In this document: positions 25,316 to 34,734 of the stretch, one piece after another | Position numbering within the stretch: position 1 is the first letter of the stretch | Layout of the letters: each line of letters begins with the position of its first letter | Origin: Caballeronia ptereochthonis | Lineage (GTDB): Bacteria > Pseudomonadota > Gammaproteobacteria > Burkholderiales > Burkholderiaceae | Direction of reading: 5' to 3' | NCBI RefSeq assembly: GCF_001545075.1 | Contig: NZ_FCOB02000030.1 | Span: 1 to 64,000, forward strand | DNA length: 64,000 nucleotides | Translations under genes and position numbers: made by a program | The notes under the pieces: model-generated | What the model was told of the DNA's origin: nothing | Databases searched by the model: none | Seen by the model: the letters and a program-made list of their open reading frames with translations, nothing else

Positions 25316-26407
25316 ATGTCGTTCCTCACCTTGACGGATCTGTCGAAATCGTTCGGCGATCTGCACGCCGTCGCCGACGTCAATCTGTCGGTCGAGAAAG
25401 GCGAGTTCGTGTCGTTGCTCGGGCCGTCGGGCTGCGGCAAGACCACCACCTTGCAGATAATCGCCGGCTTCATCGAGGCCACGCGCGGCCGCATCATGCT
25501 CGACGGCCGCGACATCACGCACATGCGGCCGAACCGGCGCGGCCTGGGCATCGTGTTTCAGAGCTATGCGCTCTTTCCGCATATGAGCGTCGAGCAGAAC
25601 GTGAGCTTCGGTCTCGAGATGCGCGGCATCGACAAGGCCGAGCGCAAGCAGCGCGTGCACGACGCGCTCTCGCTCGTGCGGCTCGATGCGCTCGCGCATC
25701 GATTTCCGCGAGAGTTGTCGGGTGGCCAGCGTCAGCGCGTGGCGCTCGCCCGCGCGATCGTCATTGCGCCGCCCGTTCTGCTGCTCGACGAGCCGATGTC
25801 GAACCTCGACGCGAAGCTGCGCGAAGACATGCAGTTCGAGTTGCGCGCCATCCAGCGCAAGATCGGCACGACGACGATCATGGTCACGCACGATCAGTCC
25901 GAGGCACTGTCGATCAGCGATCGCGTCGTCGTGATGGAAGCGGGCCGCATCACGCAGGTCGATACGCCCTATCGCGCGTATGAACGTCCCGAGACGAGCT
26001 TCGTGTCGCAGTTCATCGGCAAGGCCAACATGCTGCGCGGCACGATCGTCGCGCGCGACGGCGACGCCATTCGCATCGATCTCGGCCACGATCTCGCGGA
26101 AACCGGCTCGACCTCGCAACTGCCGGAGCGCGAGCGCGCGATCGGCGTCGGCGATGCAGTCACCGTGTGCATCCGCCCGGAAAAGCTGAAGCTCGGCACG
26201 GCGGGCAGCGGACGCCTGCCCGGCCGCGTGACGAGCCGCTTCTTCCTCGGCAGCCAGTGGCTTTACCGGCTCGACAGTCGCGCGGGCGAAATGCTGGTCT
26301 GCTGCCAGAACCACGGCGACGAACCGCTCGAGGAAGGCGCGCAAGTGGGCATCGACTGGAACACGGAGTCGATCCGCTTCATCCAGCAGGAGGCCGCCCG
26401 TGGATAG
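25316..26407 (+). CDS. ABC transporter ATP-binding protein (PotA-like)
   Basis: A 363-residue ATPase of the spermidine/putrescine and opine-type importer class. Walker A GPSGCGKT is at 36-43, the signature LSGGQRQRVALARA in the middle, Walker B LLLDEP next, and a TOBE domain forms the C-terminal third. The ATG at 25316 is preferred to 25289. Its last 8 bases overlap the first permease gene, which implies translational coupling. Confidence 0.95.
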   Translation: MSFLTLTDLSKSFGDLHAVADVNLSVEKGEFVSLLGPSGCGKTTTLQIIAGFIEATRGRIMLDGRDITHMRPNRRGLGIVFQSYALFPHMSVEQNVSFGLEMRGIDKAERKQRVHDALSLVRLDALAHRFPRELSGGQRQRVALARAIVIAPPVLLLDEPMSNLDAKLREDMQFELRAIQRKIGTTTIMVTHDQSEALSISDRVVVMEAGRITQVDTPYRAYERPETSFVSQFIGKANMLRGTIVARDGDAIRIDLGHDLAETGSTSQLPERERAIGVGDAVTVCIRPEKLKLGTAGSGRLPGRVTSRFFLGSQWLYRLDSRAGEMLVCCQNHGDEPLEEGAQVGIDWNTESIRFIQQEAARG

Positions 26408-27317
26408 CACGCTGCCCTCTTCCGAACACGCCGCGCAGGACGCGACGACCACCGCGCCGCGCGCGCCGTGGCACGCCTATCTGCCCTTGTGGATGATGAG
26501 CGCGCCCGCGCTGCTGCTCTTCGCGGCGCTGGTGATCGTGCCGCTCGCGATGACGCTCGCACTGACGTTCTATCGCTTCGATCCGTCGGCCGGGCCGATC
26601 GCCGCGTTCGATCTGCACAACTATGCCGAAGTGCTCGGCTCCTCGTACTTCCACACGATCTTTCTGCGCACGTTCGGCATCGCCGCGCTGGTCACGCTCC
26701 TGTGCGTCGTGATCGGCACGCCCGAGGCGTATATCCTGTCGCGCATGGGCGATCCGTGGCGCTCCATCTTTCTGCTGACGATCCTCGCGCCGCTGCTCGT
26801 GTCGGTGGTCGTGCGCGCATTCGGCTGGAGCATGCTGCTCAACGTGAACGGGCTGGTGAATCAGTTGTTCGGCGTATTCGGCATGGGCCCGTACAAGCTG
26901 CTCTATACGACCTTCGCGATCGTCATCGCGCTCGTGCACGTCATGCTGCCGTTCATGGTGATTCCGGTCTGGACCGCGCTGCAGCGTCTCGATCCGCAGA
27001 CGGAAAATGCCGCGCTCTCGCTGATGGCCTCGCCCGCCGTCACGCTGCGGCGCATCGTGCTGCCGCAACTGGCGCCGGGCATTCTGTCCGGCAGCCTGAT
27101 GGTGTTCGGCCTTTCGGCGAGCGCCTTCGCGATTCCCGGCCTGCTCGGCGGGCGGCGTCTGAAAGTGGCGGCCACGACCGTCTACGACCAGTTTCTCAGT
27201 TCGATGAACTGGCCGCTCGGGGCAACCATCGCGGTGCTGCTGCTCATCGCCAATCTGGTCGTGATGCTTACCTACTACCGCGTGCTCGAGCGGCGCTACG
27301 CGCGCAGCATGGGTTGA
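26400..27317 (+). CDS. ABC transporter permease, first subunit
   Basis: A 305-residue inner-membrane permease of the PotB/binding-protein-dependent family with six or so helices and an EAA-like loop (ENAALSLMASPAVTLRRIVLPQLAP). It begins with GTG at 26400 inside the ATPase gene. It pairs with the next permease to form the pore for the binding protein at 31040. Confidence 0.93.
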   Translation: MDSTLPSSEHAAQDATTTAPRAPWHAYLPLWMMSAPALLLFAALVIVPLAMTLALTFYRFDPSAGPIAAFDLHNYAEVLGSSYFHTIFLRTFGIAALVTLLCVVIGTPEAYILSRMGDPWRSIFLLTILAPLLVSVVVRAFGWSMLLNVNGLVNQLFGVFGMGPYKLLYTTFAIVIALVHVMLPFMVIPVWTALQRLDPQTENAALSLMASPAVTLRRIVLPQLAPGILSGSLMVFGLSASAFAIPGLLGGRRLKVAATTVYDQFLSSMNWPLGATIAVLLLIANLVVMLTYYRVLERRYARSMG

Positions 27318-27333
27318 GGAGGCGATATACATC

Positions 27334-28128
27334 ATGCGCAAAAACGGTCCCGTCGCGCTGGCGTTCCATACGATCGTGATCCTGTTCGTGCTGGCGCCGC
27401 TCGTCATCGTCGTGCTGGTCGCGTTCACGCCGGAAGAGACCTTGACGCTGCCCACGCGCGGCCTCTCGCTGCGCTGGTTCCGCGCGATTCTCGATTATCC
27501 CGACTTCATCTCGGCGTTCCTCAACAGCGTGAAGCTCGCGTTCGCGTCGGCGACGCTGTCGCTCGTCATCGCGCTGCCGGCGGGACTCGCGATCGGCCGC
27601 GCGCGCTTTCCGGGGCGCGGTTTCCTGAACGCCCTGCTGCTCTCGCCGCTCGTGATTCCCGGGCTCGTGCTCGGCATCGCGATGCTGCGCTTCTTTGCGC
27701 TGATCGGCGCGACCGGCTCGTTCACATGGCTGATCCTCGCGCACATGGTGGTCATCACGCCGTTCGTCATGCGCCTCGTGCTGGCCTCGGTGAGCGGCAT
27801 GGACCGCAGCATTGAACACGCCGCGGCGTCGCTCGGCGCGAGCGCGTGGACGACCTTCCGCCGCGTCACCTGGCCGATGATCCTGCCCGGCATCACGGGC
27901 GGCTGGCTGCTCGCCTTCATCAACAGCTTCGACGAACTGACGATGTCGGTCTTCGTCACGTCGCCGCAGACCGTCACGTTGCCGGTGCGCATGTACATGT
28001 ACGCGACCGAATCGATCGATCCGATGATGGCGTCCGTGTCGGCGCTCGTGATCTTCATCACCGCGGGCGCGATGCTGATTCTCGACCGCGTCTACGGGCT
28101 CAACCGCATTCTGATCGGCCAGCACTGA
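27334..28128 (+). CDS. ABC transporter permease, second subunit
   Basis: A 264-residue permease of the PotC type with about six helices and the EAA loop EHAAASLGASAWTTFRRVTW. It starts 16 bases after the first permease gene. A 22-base gap separates it from the dehydrogenase genes, so importer and enzyme are expected on one transcript. Confidence 0.93.
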   Translation: MRKNGPVALAFHTIVILFVLAPLVIVVLVAFTPEETLTLPTRGLSLRWFRAILDYPDFISAFLNSVKLAFASATLSLVIALPAGLAIGRARFPGRGFLNALLLSPLVIPGLVLGIAMLRFFALIGATGSFTWLILAHMVVITPFVMRLVLASVSGMDRSIEHAAASLGASAWTTFRRVTWPMILPGITGGWLLAFINSFDELTMSVFVTSPQTVTLPVRMYMYATESIDPMMASVSALVIFITAGAMLILDRVYGLNRILIGQH

Positions 28129-28150
28129 ACGTTCATCGCCCAGAGATCCC

Positions 28151-28474
28151 ATGAGCACCGTCACGCAGCATCATGCGCCGCAATTCGTCCGTCTCGCCGA
28201 GACGGAACGCGCGCGCATTTCCTTCGTACTCGACGGCGTCCCGACGCAGGCGCTCGCGGGCGACACGCTTCTGACCGCCATCCTGATGCAGCAGCGGCAC
28301 GTGCACCACAGCGAATTCAGCGGCCAGCCGCGCGCGGGCTTCTGCCTGATCGGCGCGTGTCAGGACTGCTGGGTGCGCGGCGAGGACGGCAAGCGGATGC
28401 GCGCGTGCTCGACGCGTGTCGAAGCCGGCATGCGTGTCCTGACGAACATGGCGAACGCGGGAGACGAACGATGA
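28151..28474 (+). CDS. Small 2Fe-2S subunit of an amine dehydrogenase (HcnA/opine oxidase type)
   Basis: A 107-residue ferredoxin-like protein. The cluster ligands follow C-x4-C-x2-C (FCLIGACQDCWV) with a fourth Cys in MRACST. This is the gamma-subunit type seen in hydrogen cyanide synthase, opine oxidase and D-hydroxyproline dehydrogenase. Its stop overlaps the next start by four bases. Confidence 0.88.
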   Translation: MSTVTQHHAPQFVRLAETERARISFVLDGVPTQALAGDTLLTAILMQQRHVHHSEFSGQPRAGFCLIGACQDCWVRGEDGKRMRACSTRVEAGMRVLTNMANAGDER

Positions 28475-29886
28475 GCGATGGGCATCGCGTGGTGATCGTC
28501 GGCGCGGGGCCGGCTGGAATTCGCGCGGCGGAAACGCTCGTCGCGGCGGGCATCCGTCCGGTCGTCATCGACGAAAATGCGCGCTGGGGCGGGCAGACCT
28601 ATCGCCAGCCGCCGGCCGATGCAGGCTTCGCGCGCACGAAATCCGCGCTCTACGGCTTCGAGGCGAGGAAAGCCGAAGCCGTGCACGACACGATGGCGAA
28701 GCTGCTGCCGAAAATCGACTACCGCCCCGACACGCTCGCCTGGGCGTGCGAGCAGAATCGGCTCGATACGATCCACGCGGGCCGTGAAGCGAGCGTGCCG
28801 TTCACGCATCTGATCATCGCGAGCGGCGCGACCGATCGGGTCGTGCCGCTGCCCGGCTGGACGCTCGCCGGCGTCTATACGCTCGGCGGCGCGCAGGTCG
28901 CGCTGAAGGCGCAAGGCTGCGCGATCGGTTCGCGCGTCGTGCTGGCGGGCACCGGTCCGCTGTTGTATCTGGTCGCCTATCAATACGTGAAAGCGGGCGC
29001 GCAGGTCGCGGCCGTGCTCGATACGAGTCCGCTCTCGCGTCAGATCGCCGCCGCGCCACGCATGCTGAACCAGCCTGCGACGTTCGCCAAAGGACTGTAT
29101 TACGTCGGATGGCTGCAGGCGCGCGGCGTGCGCGTCGAGCGCGGCGTGACGCTGCTTTCGATCGACGGCGACGATGCGGTGCGCGGCATTCGCTGGCGCG
29201 CGCGTCGCGGCGCGCCGCGTACTCTCGACTGCAGTGCCGTCGGCCTGGGCTTCGGCCTGCGCCCCGAAACGCAGCTCGCCGATCTCGCCGGATGCCGCTT
29301 CCGCTTCGACGCGCCGAATCGCTGCTGGCTGCCCGAGCGCGACGCCGCCGGCCGCAGTTCGGTGCGCACCGTTTATCTGGCAGGCGACGGCGCCGGTATC
29401 GCGGGCGCGGATGCCGCCGAGCTCGCTGGACGTCGCGCCGCGCTCGCGCTGCTCGAGGACATCGGCATGGCGTCGAATCAACGAGAGGCGAAGCAGCTCG
29501 AACACGAACTCGACCGCATCGCCGCTTTCCGCGCCGGAATCGAGCACGCATTCGCGCCGCCCGCGAACGCCGCGCAAGGCTGGCCCGACGATCTGACCGT
29601 CTGCCGCTGCGAGGAAGTCACCGCCGGCACGATGCGCGCGTGCGTCCGCAGCGGCCTTGCCACGGAAGTCAATCGCCTGAAGGCGCTCACGCGCATCGGC
29701 ATGGGCCGCTGTCAGGGCCGCATGTGCGGCGAATCCGCCATCGCCCTGCTCGCGGCCGAAACCGGCAGACCGCTCGCCGATGTCGGCCGCGTGCGCAGCC
29801 AGGCGCCCATCAAGCCGATTCCGATCACGCCGATGCTCTACGACGACGGCGTGCAGGTGCAGCCCGAGGAAGCCCACGATGAGTGA
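28471..29886 (+). CDS. FAD/NAD(P)-binding dehydrogenase subunit (HcnB/OoxA type)
   Basis: A 471-residue flavoprotein. The dinucleotide-binding motif GAGPAG lies near residues 12-17, and a second nucleotide-binding region follows (VVLAGTGPLLYL). A C-terminal BFD-like [2Fe-2S] site has Cys pairs in VCRCEE and GRCQGRMCG. It is the alpha subunit of the heterotrimeric dehydrogenases that oxidise amino-acid derivatives such as glycine, opines and D-hydroxyproline. It overlaps both neighbours, by 4 and 8 bases. Confidence 0.9.
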   Translation: MSDGHRVVIVGAGPAGIRAAETLVAAGIRPVVIDENARWGGQTYRQPPADAGFARTKSALYGFEARKAEAVHDTMAKLLPKIDYRPDTLAWACEQNRLDTIHAGREASVPFTHLIIASGATDRVVPLPGWTLAGVYTLGGAQVALKAQGCAIGSRVVLAGTGPLLYLVAYQYVKAGAQVAAVLDTSPLSRQIAAAPRMLNQPATFAKGLYYVGWLQARGVRVERGVTLLSIDGDDAVRGIRWRARRGAPRTLDCSAVGLGFGLRPETQLADLAGCRFRFDAPNRCWLPERDAAGRSSVRTVYLAGDGAGIAGADAAELAGRRAALALLEDIGMASNQREAKQLEHELDRIAAFRAGIEHAFAPPANAAQGWPDDLTVCRCEEVTAGTMRACVRSGLATEVNRLKALTRIGMGRCQGRMCGESAIALLAAETGRPLADVGRVRSQAPIKPIPITPMLYDDGVQVQPEEAHDE

Positions 29887-31018
29887 CACGCGCCCGGGTC
29901 TGCGTCATTACGATGTCGTCATCGCGGGCGGCGGTCTCGTCGGCTCGTCGACGGCGCTGGCGCTCGCGAAGCAAGGCATGCGGGTCGCGCTCATCGAACG
30001 GCGATTTTGCGGCGCGCAGGCGAGCGGCGTGAACTACGGCGGCGTGCGCACGCAGGGACGCACCGTCGAGCAGATGCCCCTCGCCGTGCGCGCGCGGCGC
30101 GTCTACAGCCGTCTGCCCGAGCTGATCGGCATCGACGGCGAACTCGTGGTGTCGGGTCATCTGCGGCTCGCGCGGCGCGAAGCCGATCTCGACGTGCTCG
30201 ATCGATGGTCCGCGATGGCGCGCGAATACGGCGTCGAATCGCTGGTGATGAGCGGCGCGGCGTTCCGCAAGCGCTATCCGTGGCTCGGGCCCGCGGCGAT
30301 CGGCGGCTCGCTTTGTCCGACCGATGGCCATGCGAATCCGCGTCTCGTATCGCCGGGTTTCGCGCATGCCGCGCGACGCGCGGGCGCGGACGTACGCGAG
30401 CAGACGGAGCTGGCCGATATCGTCTTCGACGGCGCGCGCTTCCAGATGCGCGCGGGCGGCGAGCGCATCAGCTCCGACTGGCTCGTCAACAGCGCGGGCG
30501 CGTGGGCGAATCGCATCGCGGGCGGCTTCGGCGAAACGGTGCCGATGAAGGCCATCTATCCGAACATGTGGGTGACCGAGCCGCTGCCGCGCTTCATCGG
30601 CCACAGTCTGGGCGTGGTGGGCGGCGGCATCTATGCGCGCCAGGTCGAGCGCGGCAACTGCGTGATCGGCGGCGGGCGCGGACACGGCGACGGCGAGTAC
30701 GCGCAGCCGTCCACGGCCACCACGCGCGCCGTCATGCGCGACGCCTGCGCGCTCCTGCCCGCACTGCGCGACGCGCTCCTGATCCGCACGTGGAGCGGCG
30801 TGGAAGGCGAGACGCCCGACAGCAATCCCGTGATCGGGCCGAGCCGCACCACGCCGCGTCTTCTGCATGCGTTCGGTTTTTCGGGCGGCGGCTTCCTGCT
30901 CGCGCCCGGCGTCGGCGAAGTGCTCGCCGAGCTCGTCACGCAAGGCGAAACCGGTACGCCGATCGACGCGTTTTCGATCGGACGGTTCAGCCTGACGCCT
31001 CTCCCCGCCACTCACTAG
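29879..31018 (+). CDS. FAD-dependent oxidoreductase, D-amino-acid oxidase fold (HcnC/OoxB type)
   Basis: A 379-residue DAO-family flavoprotein. GGGLVGSSTA near residues 16-25 binds the FAD, and the C-terminal SGGGFLLAPGVGEVLAEL is typical. In the heterotrimer this subunit oxidises the C-N bond of the substrate. It starts within the previous gene. The complex would pass electrons to the respiratory chain. No epimerase or deaminase specific to hydroxyproline is present, so the substrate remains open. Confidence 0.92.
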   Translation: MSDTRPGLRHYDVVIAGGGLVGSSTALALAKQGMRVALIERRFCGAQASGVNYGGVRTQGRTVEQMPLAVRARRVYSRLPELIGIDGELVVSGHLRLARREADLDVLDRWSAMAREYGVESLVMSGAAFRKRYPWLGPAAIGGSLCPTDGHANPRLVSPGFAHAARRAGADVREQTELADIVFDGARFQMRAGGERISSDWLVNSAGAWANRIAGGFGETVPMKAIYPNMWVTEPLPRFIGHSLGVVGGGIYARQVERGNCVIGGGRGHGDGEYAQPSTATTRAVMRDACALLPALRDALLIRTWSGVEGETPDSNPVIGPSRTTPRLLHAFGFSGGGFLLAPGVGEVLAELVTQGETGTPIDAFSIGRFSLTPLPATH

Positions 31019-31039
31019 CCATAACAAGGAAAACTCACG

Positions 31040-32098
31040 ATGAAGCTGCCCCGCACTCTCGCCTCAGTTGCTTCCATCGCCGCGCTCGTCGCGTTCGGCG
31101 TCGCATCCTCCTCCGCCTGGTCGCAGAGCAAAACGCTATACATCGGCATGAACGGCGGCCCGATGGAAAAGGCCTATACGAGCCAGGTCCTGCCCGACTT
31201 CGAGAAAGCCAACAACGTAAAGGTCGTCGTGGTGCCGGGCACTTCGTCCGACGTGCTCGCCAAGCTGCTCGCCAACCGCAACAGCCCGCAGATCCACGTC
31301 GCGTTCCTGGATGACGGCGTGATGGCGCGCGCCGTCAGCATGGGCGTGTGCCAGAAGCTCGACGACTCGCCGGTGCTCAAGGATCTGTATCCGTTCGCGC
31401 GCCTGAAGGACGACATGGGCGCGGGCGTGCAGCTCGGCATGACCGGCATCGGCTACAACACGAAGCTCTTCAAGGAAAAGGGCTGGGCGCCGCCGACCTC
31501 GTGGATGGATTTCGCCGATCCGAAGTACAAGGGCAAGGTGGTGTTCCAGTCGGCGTCGAGCAGCACGTTCGGCCTGCACGGCTTTCTCGCGATCAACCGC
31601 CTCTTCGGCGGCAGCGAGAAGAATGTCGAGCCGGGCTTCACCAAATGGGCGACGACGGTCGGTCCGAACGTCGTCGAGTACATTCCGAACTCGGCAAAGC
31701 TCTCGGAGATGATCACGACGGGCGAAGCGGGCATCTTCCCGCTCACGCCGACCGCGATCGGCGATCTGAAGGACAAGGGCCTGCCGGCCGGCTACGTCGC
31801 GCCGAAGGAAGGCGCCGTGCTGCTGCTCGTCGATCTGTGCGTGGTAAAGAACAATCCGGATCCGGTGCTTGCGCAGAAGCTGGCGCAATACCTGTTGTCC
31901 GCGCCCGCGCAAACCAAGGCGGCCCAGGCCGGCAAGCAGATTCCCACCAACACGCAGGCGAAGATGACGCCGGACATGGAAAAGAATCTCGGCGATCTGA
32001 ACGCGCTCGTAAAGAAAGTGACCGTCGTGGACTGGGACACGATCAACGCGAATCGCGCGCAGTGGGATCAGCGCTGGAATCAGCAGATCGAGAAATAG
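31040..32098 (+). CDS. ABC transporter periplasmic substrate-binding protein
   Basis: A 352-residue exported protein with a Sec signal peptide of about 29 residues (ending SSSAWSQ). The mature protein starts KTLYIGMNGG and has the two-lobe fold of the extracellular binding protein family 1/PotD class. It closes the importer/dehydrogenase operon, 21 bases after the DAO-type subunit. It sets the uptake specificity; the substrate is probably an amine, opine or betaine-like compound by context. Confidence 0.92.
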   Translation: MKLPRTLASVASIAALVAFGVASSSAWSQSKTLYIGMNGGPMEKAYTSQVLPDFEKANNVKVVVVPGTSSDVLAKLLANRNSPQIHVAFLDDGVMARAVSMGVCQKLDDSPVLKDLYPFARLKDDMGAGVQLGMTGIGYNTKLFKEKGWAPPTSWMDFADPKYKGKVVFQSASSSTFGLHGFLAINRLFGGSEKNVEPGFTKWATTVGPNVVEYIPNSAKLSEMITTGEAGIFPLTPTAIGDLKDKGLPAGYVAPKEGAVLLLVDLCVVKNNPDPVLAQKLAQYLLSAPAQTKAAQAGKQIPTNTQAKMTPDMEKNLGDLNALVKKVTVVDWDTINANRAQWDQRWNQQIEK

Positions 32099-32391
32099 GC
32101 TTCGGTCGCGGTCGCCGCCTGGCTGTCGCTGCTCATGCGGATTGTTCCCGTGGTGCGGGCGGCGCGCCTTTGAAGCTGCAAGGGGCCGCCATATTCCCGC
32201 ATTTCCGGTGCCCCCTACTATCCTTCCAGTGCGCGATACACGCCGGGCGGATCGTTGTCCATAGGGACCTTCCTCAAAGTTCCCGGCCGATCATTGTGCC
32301 GCTCGCAATGTCCTCGACCGTGTTGCATCACCCCAAGCGACTGCATATCCTCGACCGCATGGTCGCCGGATTCAACGGGTCTTGTCCTGCT
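32099..32391. other. Spacer between convergent genes, 293 bases
   Basis: No supported gene lies between the binding-protein gene and the TetR gene, which end toward each other. I did not find a hairpin with a T run. Confidence 0.45.
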
Positions 32392-33057
32392 TCACTCTGA
32401 CTCCCGGGATTGTGCGTTCGGTTGCGCGGGCGTGCGCAGATAGGTGAGCAACATGTCGACATGCATGGAGGAAATCGACTCGTGGTTGACCTGCTCCGCG
32501 TAATTCCGACCCGTGAACGCCTCTATCGTGAAACGGTTGGACACGACGTAATAGCCCATCCCAACGACGGTAACGTAAAAGTCCAGCGGATCGACGCCCT
32601 CGCGGAATTCTCCGGTCGCCGTGCCACGCGCCAGTGTTGAACGCACCAGTTCCACTACTGGCGAGATGGTCTCGCGCAGTTTGCTCGAGCGCTCCAGATA
32701 CCGTCCCTGATGCAGGTTTTCGTTGTTGATGAGGCTCAGCCACCGCGGATTGTTCCGAAGGTGCGCCCAGATCGACAGCACGAGCGTGCGCATGGCATCG
32801 GCAGGCACGAGATCTGCCAGGTCGAGCTGGCCCTCCTGGTCGGCGAAGTGCGCGTACATTGCCTCGAGCACCGCGACGTATAGCCCTTCCTTGCTTTGAA
32901 AATAATAATAGAGCATCCGCTCGTTGGTGCCTGCCGCAGAGGCGATAGCGTCGACGCGCGCCCCGGCGAGGCCCAGCGTCGAAAACTGGTCGGCGGCAGC
33001 GTCGAGAATACGCCGGCGTGTGCCTTCTGGGTCTCGTTTGACTCGTTGTTCGCTCAT
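32392..33057 (-). CDS. TetR family transcriptional regulator
   Basis: A 221-residue repressor. The N-terminal helix-turn-helix follows TRRRILDAAADQFSTLGLAG, with ERMLYYYFQSKEGLY as recognition region. The C-terminal domain resembles the RutR/YcdC class (NNENLHQGRYLERS). It faces away from the TauD-like gene, 709 bases off. Its target could be that operon or the neighbouring ABC operon; neither is proven. Confidence 0.88.
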   Translation of the reverse strand: MSEQRVKRDPEGTRRRILDAAADQFSTLGLAGARVDAIASAAGTNERMLYYYFQSKEGLYVAVLEAMYAHFADQEGQLDLADLVPADAMRTLVLSIWAHLRNNPRWLSLINNENLHQGRYLERSSKLRETISPVVELVRSTLARGTATGEFREGVDPLDFYVTVVGMGYYVVSNRFTIEAFTGRNYAEQVNHESISSMHVDMLLTYLRTPAQPNAQSRESE

Positions 33058-33765
33058 ATGCTCGATGATGTTATAGCAACAGGCTCCGTTGCGGCGATGA
33101 CTTGACAGCTTCCATTATGCCGCCGCCATCGGACGAACATTCCGTGCCTCTCGTGCGCGACTCTATGAGTCCGGATTGCGGCTGGCGCCGAGGTGTCTTG
33201 AATAAGCGCGGGCCTGGCTGGCGAGAGGCATTGCGTCCCCACCGATGCATTCTACGGAAATTATCACCCGCCGTGGCACACGTACAGTGGAGCTGGTCTC
33301 TTGTCAGGCAGATCAGCACATCGGCGGACCGCGCTCTCCCGTGTCGCTCGTCGACGAATGAATACCTGGAAGCACGCGAGGGAAGTTTGCCTCCGTGCCA
33401 CTTGCAGCCATCGGTGCACGATTCATCGCGACGGGCGCAACCATGGCGCGGATCGAAAGACGTCGAACATGAATGACATGGTTCAAGTGAACGACTCCTG
33501 CAGCGCATGTGCTGCGGTCCTCGTGTTCCCGAACCCCGGGCAAGCCAGCGAGATCGTGCACGGGCGCGCGCAGCGCACGCCTGCCGGCCTGACGCTCAAA
33601 CGTCGGAGCTTTGCCGTGCGATGGAAGTGGTTCTTGCGAATGCCCGCGGCCTTCTTGACCGGTGGCAAGGGCGACGCCCTGTCTTCAGCCACCCGATCCG
33701 GGTGGTCACCCGCTTCCCCACATCCCGTACCGTGACCACGACAAATCCGTCAACCAGGAGACGAA
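33058..33765. other. Intergenic region, 708 bases, no supported gene
   Basis: Several frames of 60-145 codons exist on both strands, but none has a ribosome site with recognisable protein sequence. The stretch should contain the promoters of the TetR and TauD-like genes. It is long for this compact genome and may hold a decayed gene or unannotated RNA. Confidence 0.45.
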
Positions 33766-34704
33766 ATGGACCGTGGCCAGGCATTCATCCAGAGCGCTTC
33801 CAGCGAAGCTCACCCGCGTGCTCACGCAATCGATGCTCCCAGCGAAAACTGGCCCTTCGAGGTCGCGCGCTGCTCGCCCGCGATCGGCGCGGAGATAGGC
33901 GGACTGGATCTGCGCCAGCCGCTCGGCGACGACACGTACAAGGCGCTGCGCCGCGCGCTCGTGCATTACAAGGTGCTCTTCTTTCGCGATCAGGACATCA
34001 CGCCCGCGCAGCACGTGGCGCTCGCGCGGCGCTTCGGCGATCTGGAGATCCATCCGGCATTTCCGCATCACGCGGATCATCCCGAACTCGTGATCCTCGG
34101 CCGCAACGACACGAAGCGCGGACACGAAAATCTCTATCACAGCGACGTCTCCTGGCGCGAGATACCGTCGATGGGGTCGATCCTGCGCTGCGTGACGTGC
34201 CCCGAGGTCGGTGGCGACACGATCTGGATAAACATGGCGGCCGCCTATGAAAATCTGCCCGCCGACGTCAAGCACACGATCGCGAACCTGAAGGCCGTGC
34301 ATGATTTCATGCCGCTCTTCAGCATTGCGGTCGATGAGGCGCGCCATGCCGCCCTGCGCACGCAATTTCCGCCCGTCCTGCATCCGGTGGTGCGCATGCA
34401 TCCCGAATCCGGCGAAAAGATCCTCTATGTCAATGAGGCGTTTACCACGCACATTGACAATTTCGGCATTCACACGAAGGAGCACTATCGATTCGGCTTC
34501 GACTTCAAGCTCGCCGAAATGGATCTGCTCCAGTATCTGTTCCGTCAGGCGCAAGCGCCCGAATATCAGGTGCGGCTGCGCTGGAAGCCGAATACCATCG
34601 CGTTCTGGGACAACCGCTCGTGCCAGCACTACGCGGTGCAGGACTATTACCCCGCCGTACGGCACATGATGCGCGCGACGATCATCGGCGACCGTCCGGT
34701 CTGA
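33766..34704 (+). CDS. TauD/TfdA family 2-oxoglutarate-dependent dioxygenase
   Basis: A 312-residue iron(II) dioxygenase. The metal triad starts with His125-x-Asp127 (YHSDVSW) and ends with a His in NRSCQHYAVQDY; the following Arg in VRHMMRATI should bind 2-oxoglutarate. Family members hydroxylate a carbon next to a heteroatom and release an aldehyde, as TauD does with taurine. The ATG at 33766 follows AGGAGACGA. The aldehyde dehydrogenase encoded 30 bases downstream fits this release of aldehyde. Confidence 0.92.
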   Translation: MDRGQAFIQSASSEAHPRAHAIDAPSENWPFEVARCSPAIGAEIGGLDLRQPLGDDTYKALRRALVHYKVLFFRDQDITPAQHVALARRFGDLEIHPAFPHHADHPELVILGRNDTKRGHENLYHSDVSWREIPSMGSILRCVTCPEVGGDTIWINMAAAYENLPADVKHTIANLKAVHDFMPLFSIAVDEARHAALRTQFPPVLHPVVRMHPESGEKILYVNEAFTTHIDNFGIHTKEHYRFGFDFKLAEMDLLQYLFRQAQAPEYQVRLRWKPNTIAFWDNRSCQHYAVQDYYPAVRHMMRATIIGDRPV

Positions 34705-34734
34705 GTCGATTCAAATCTTCACGACAGGAACACG

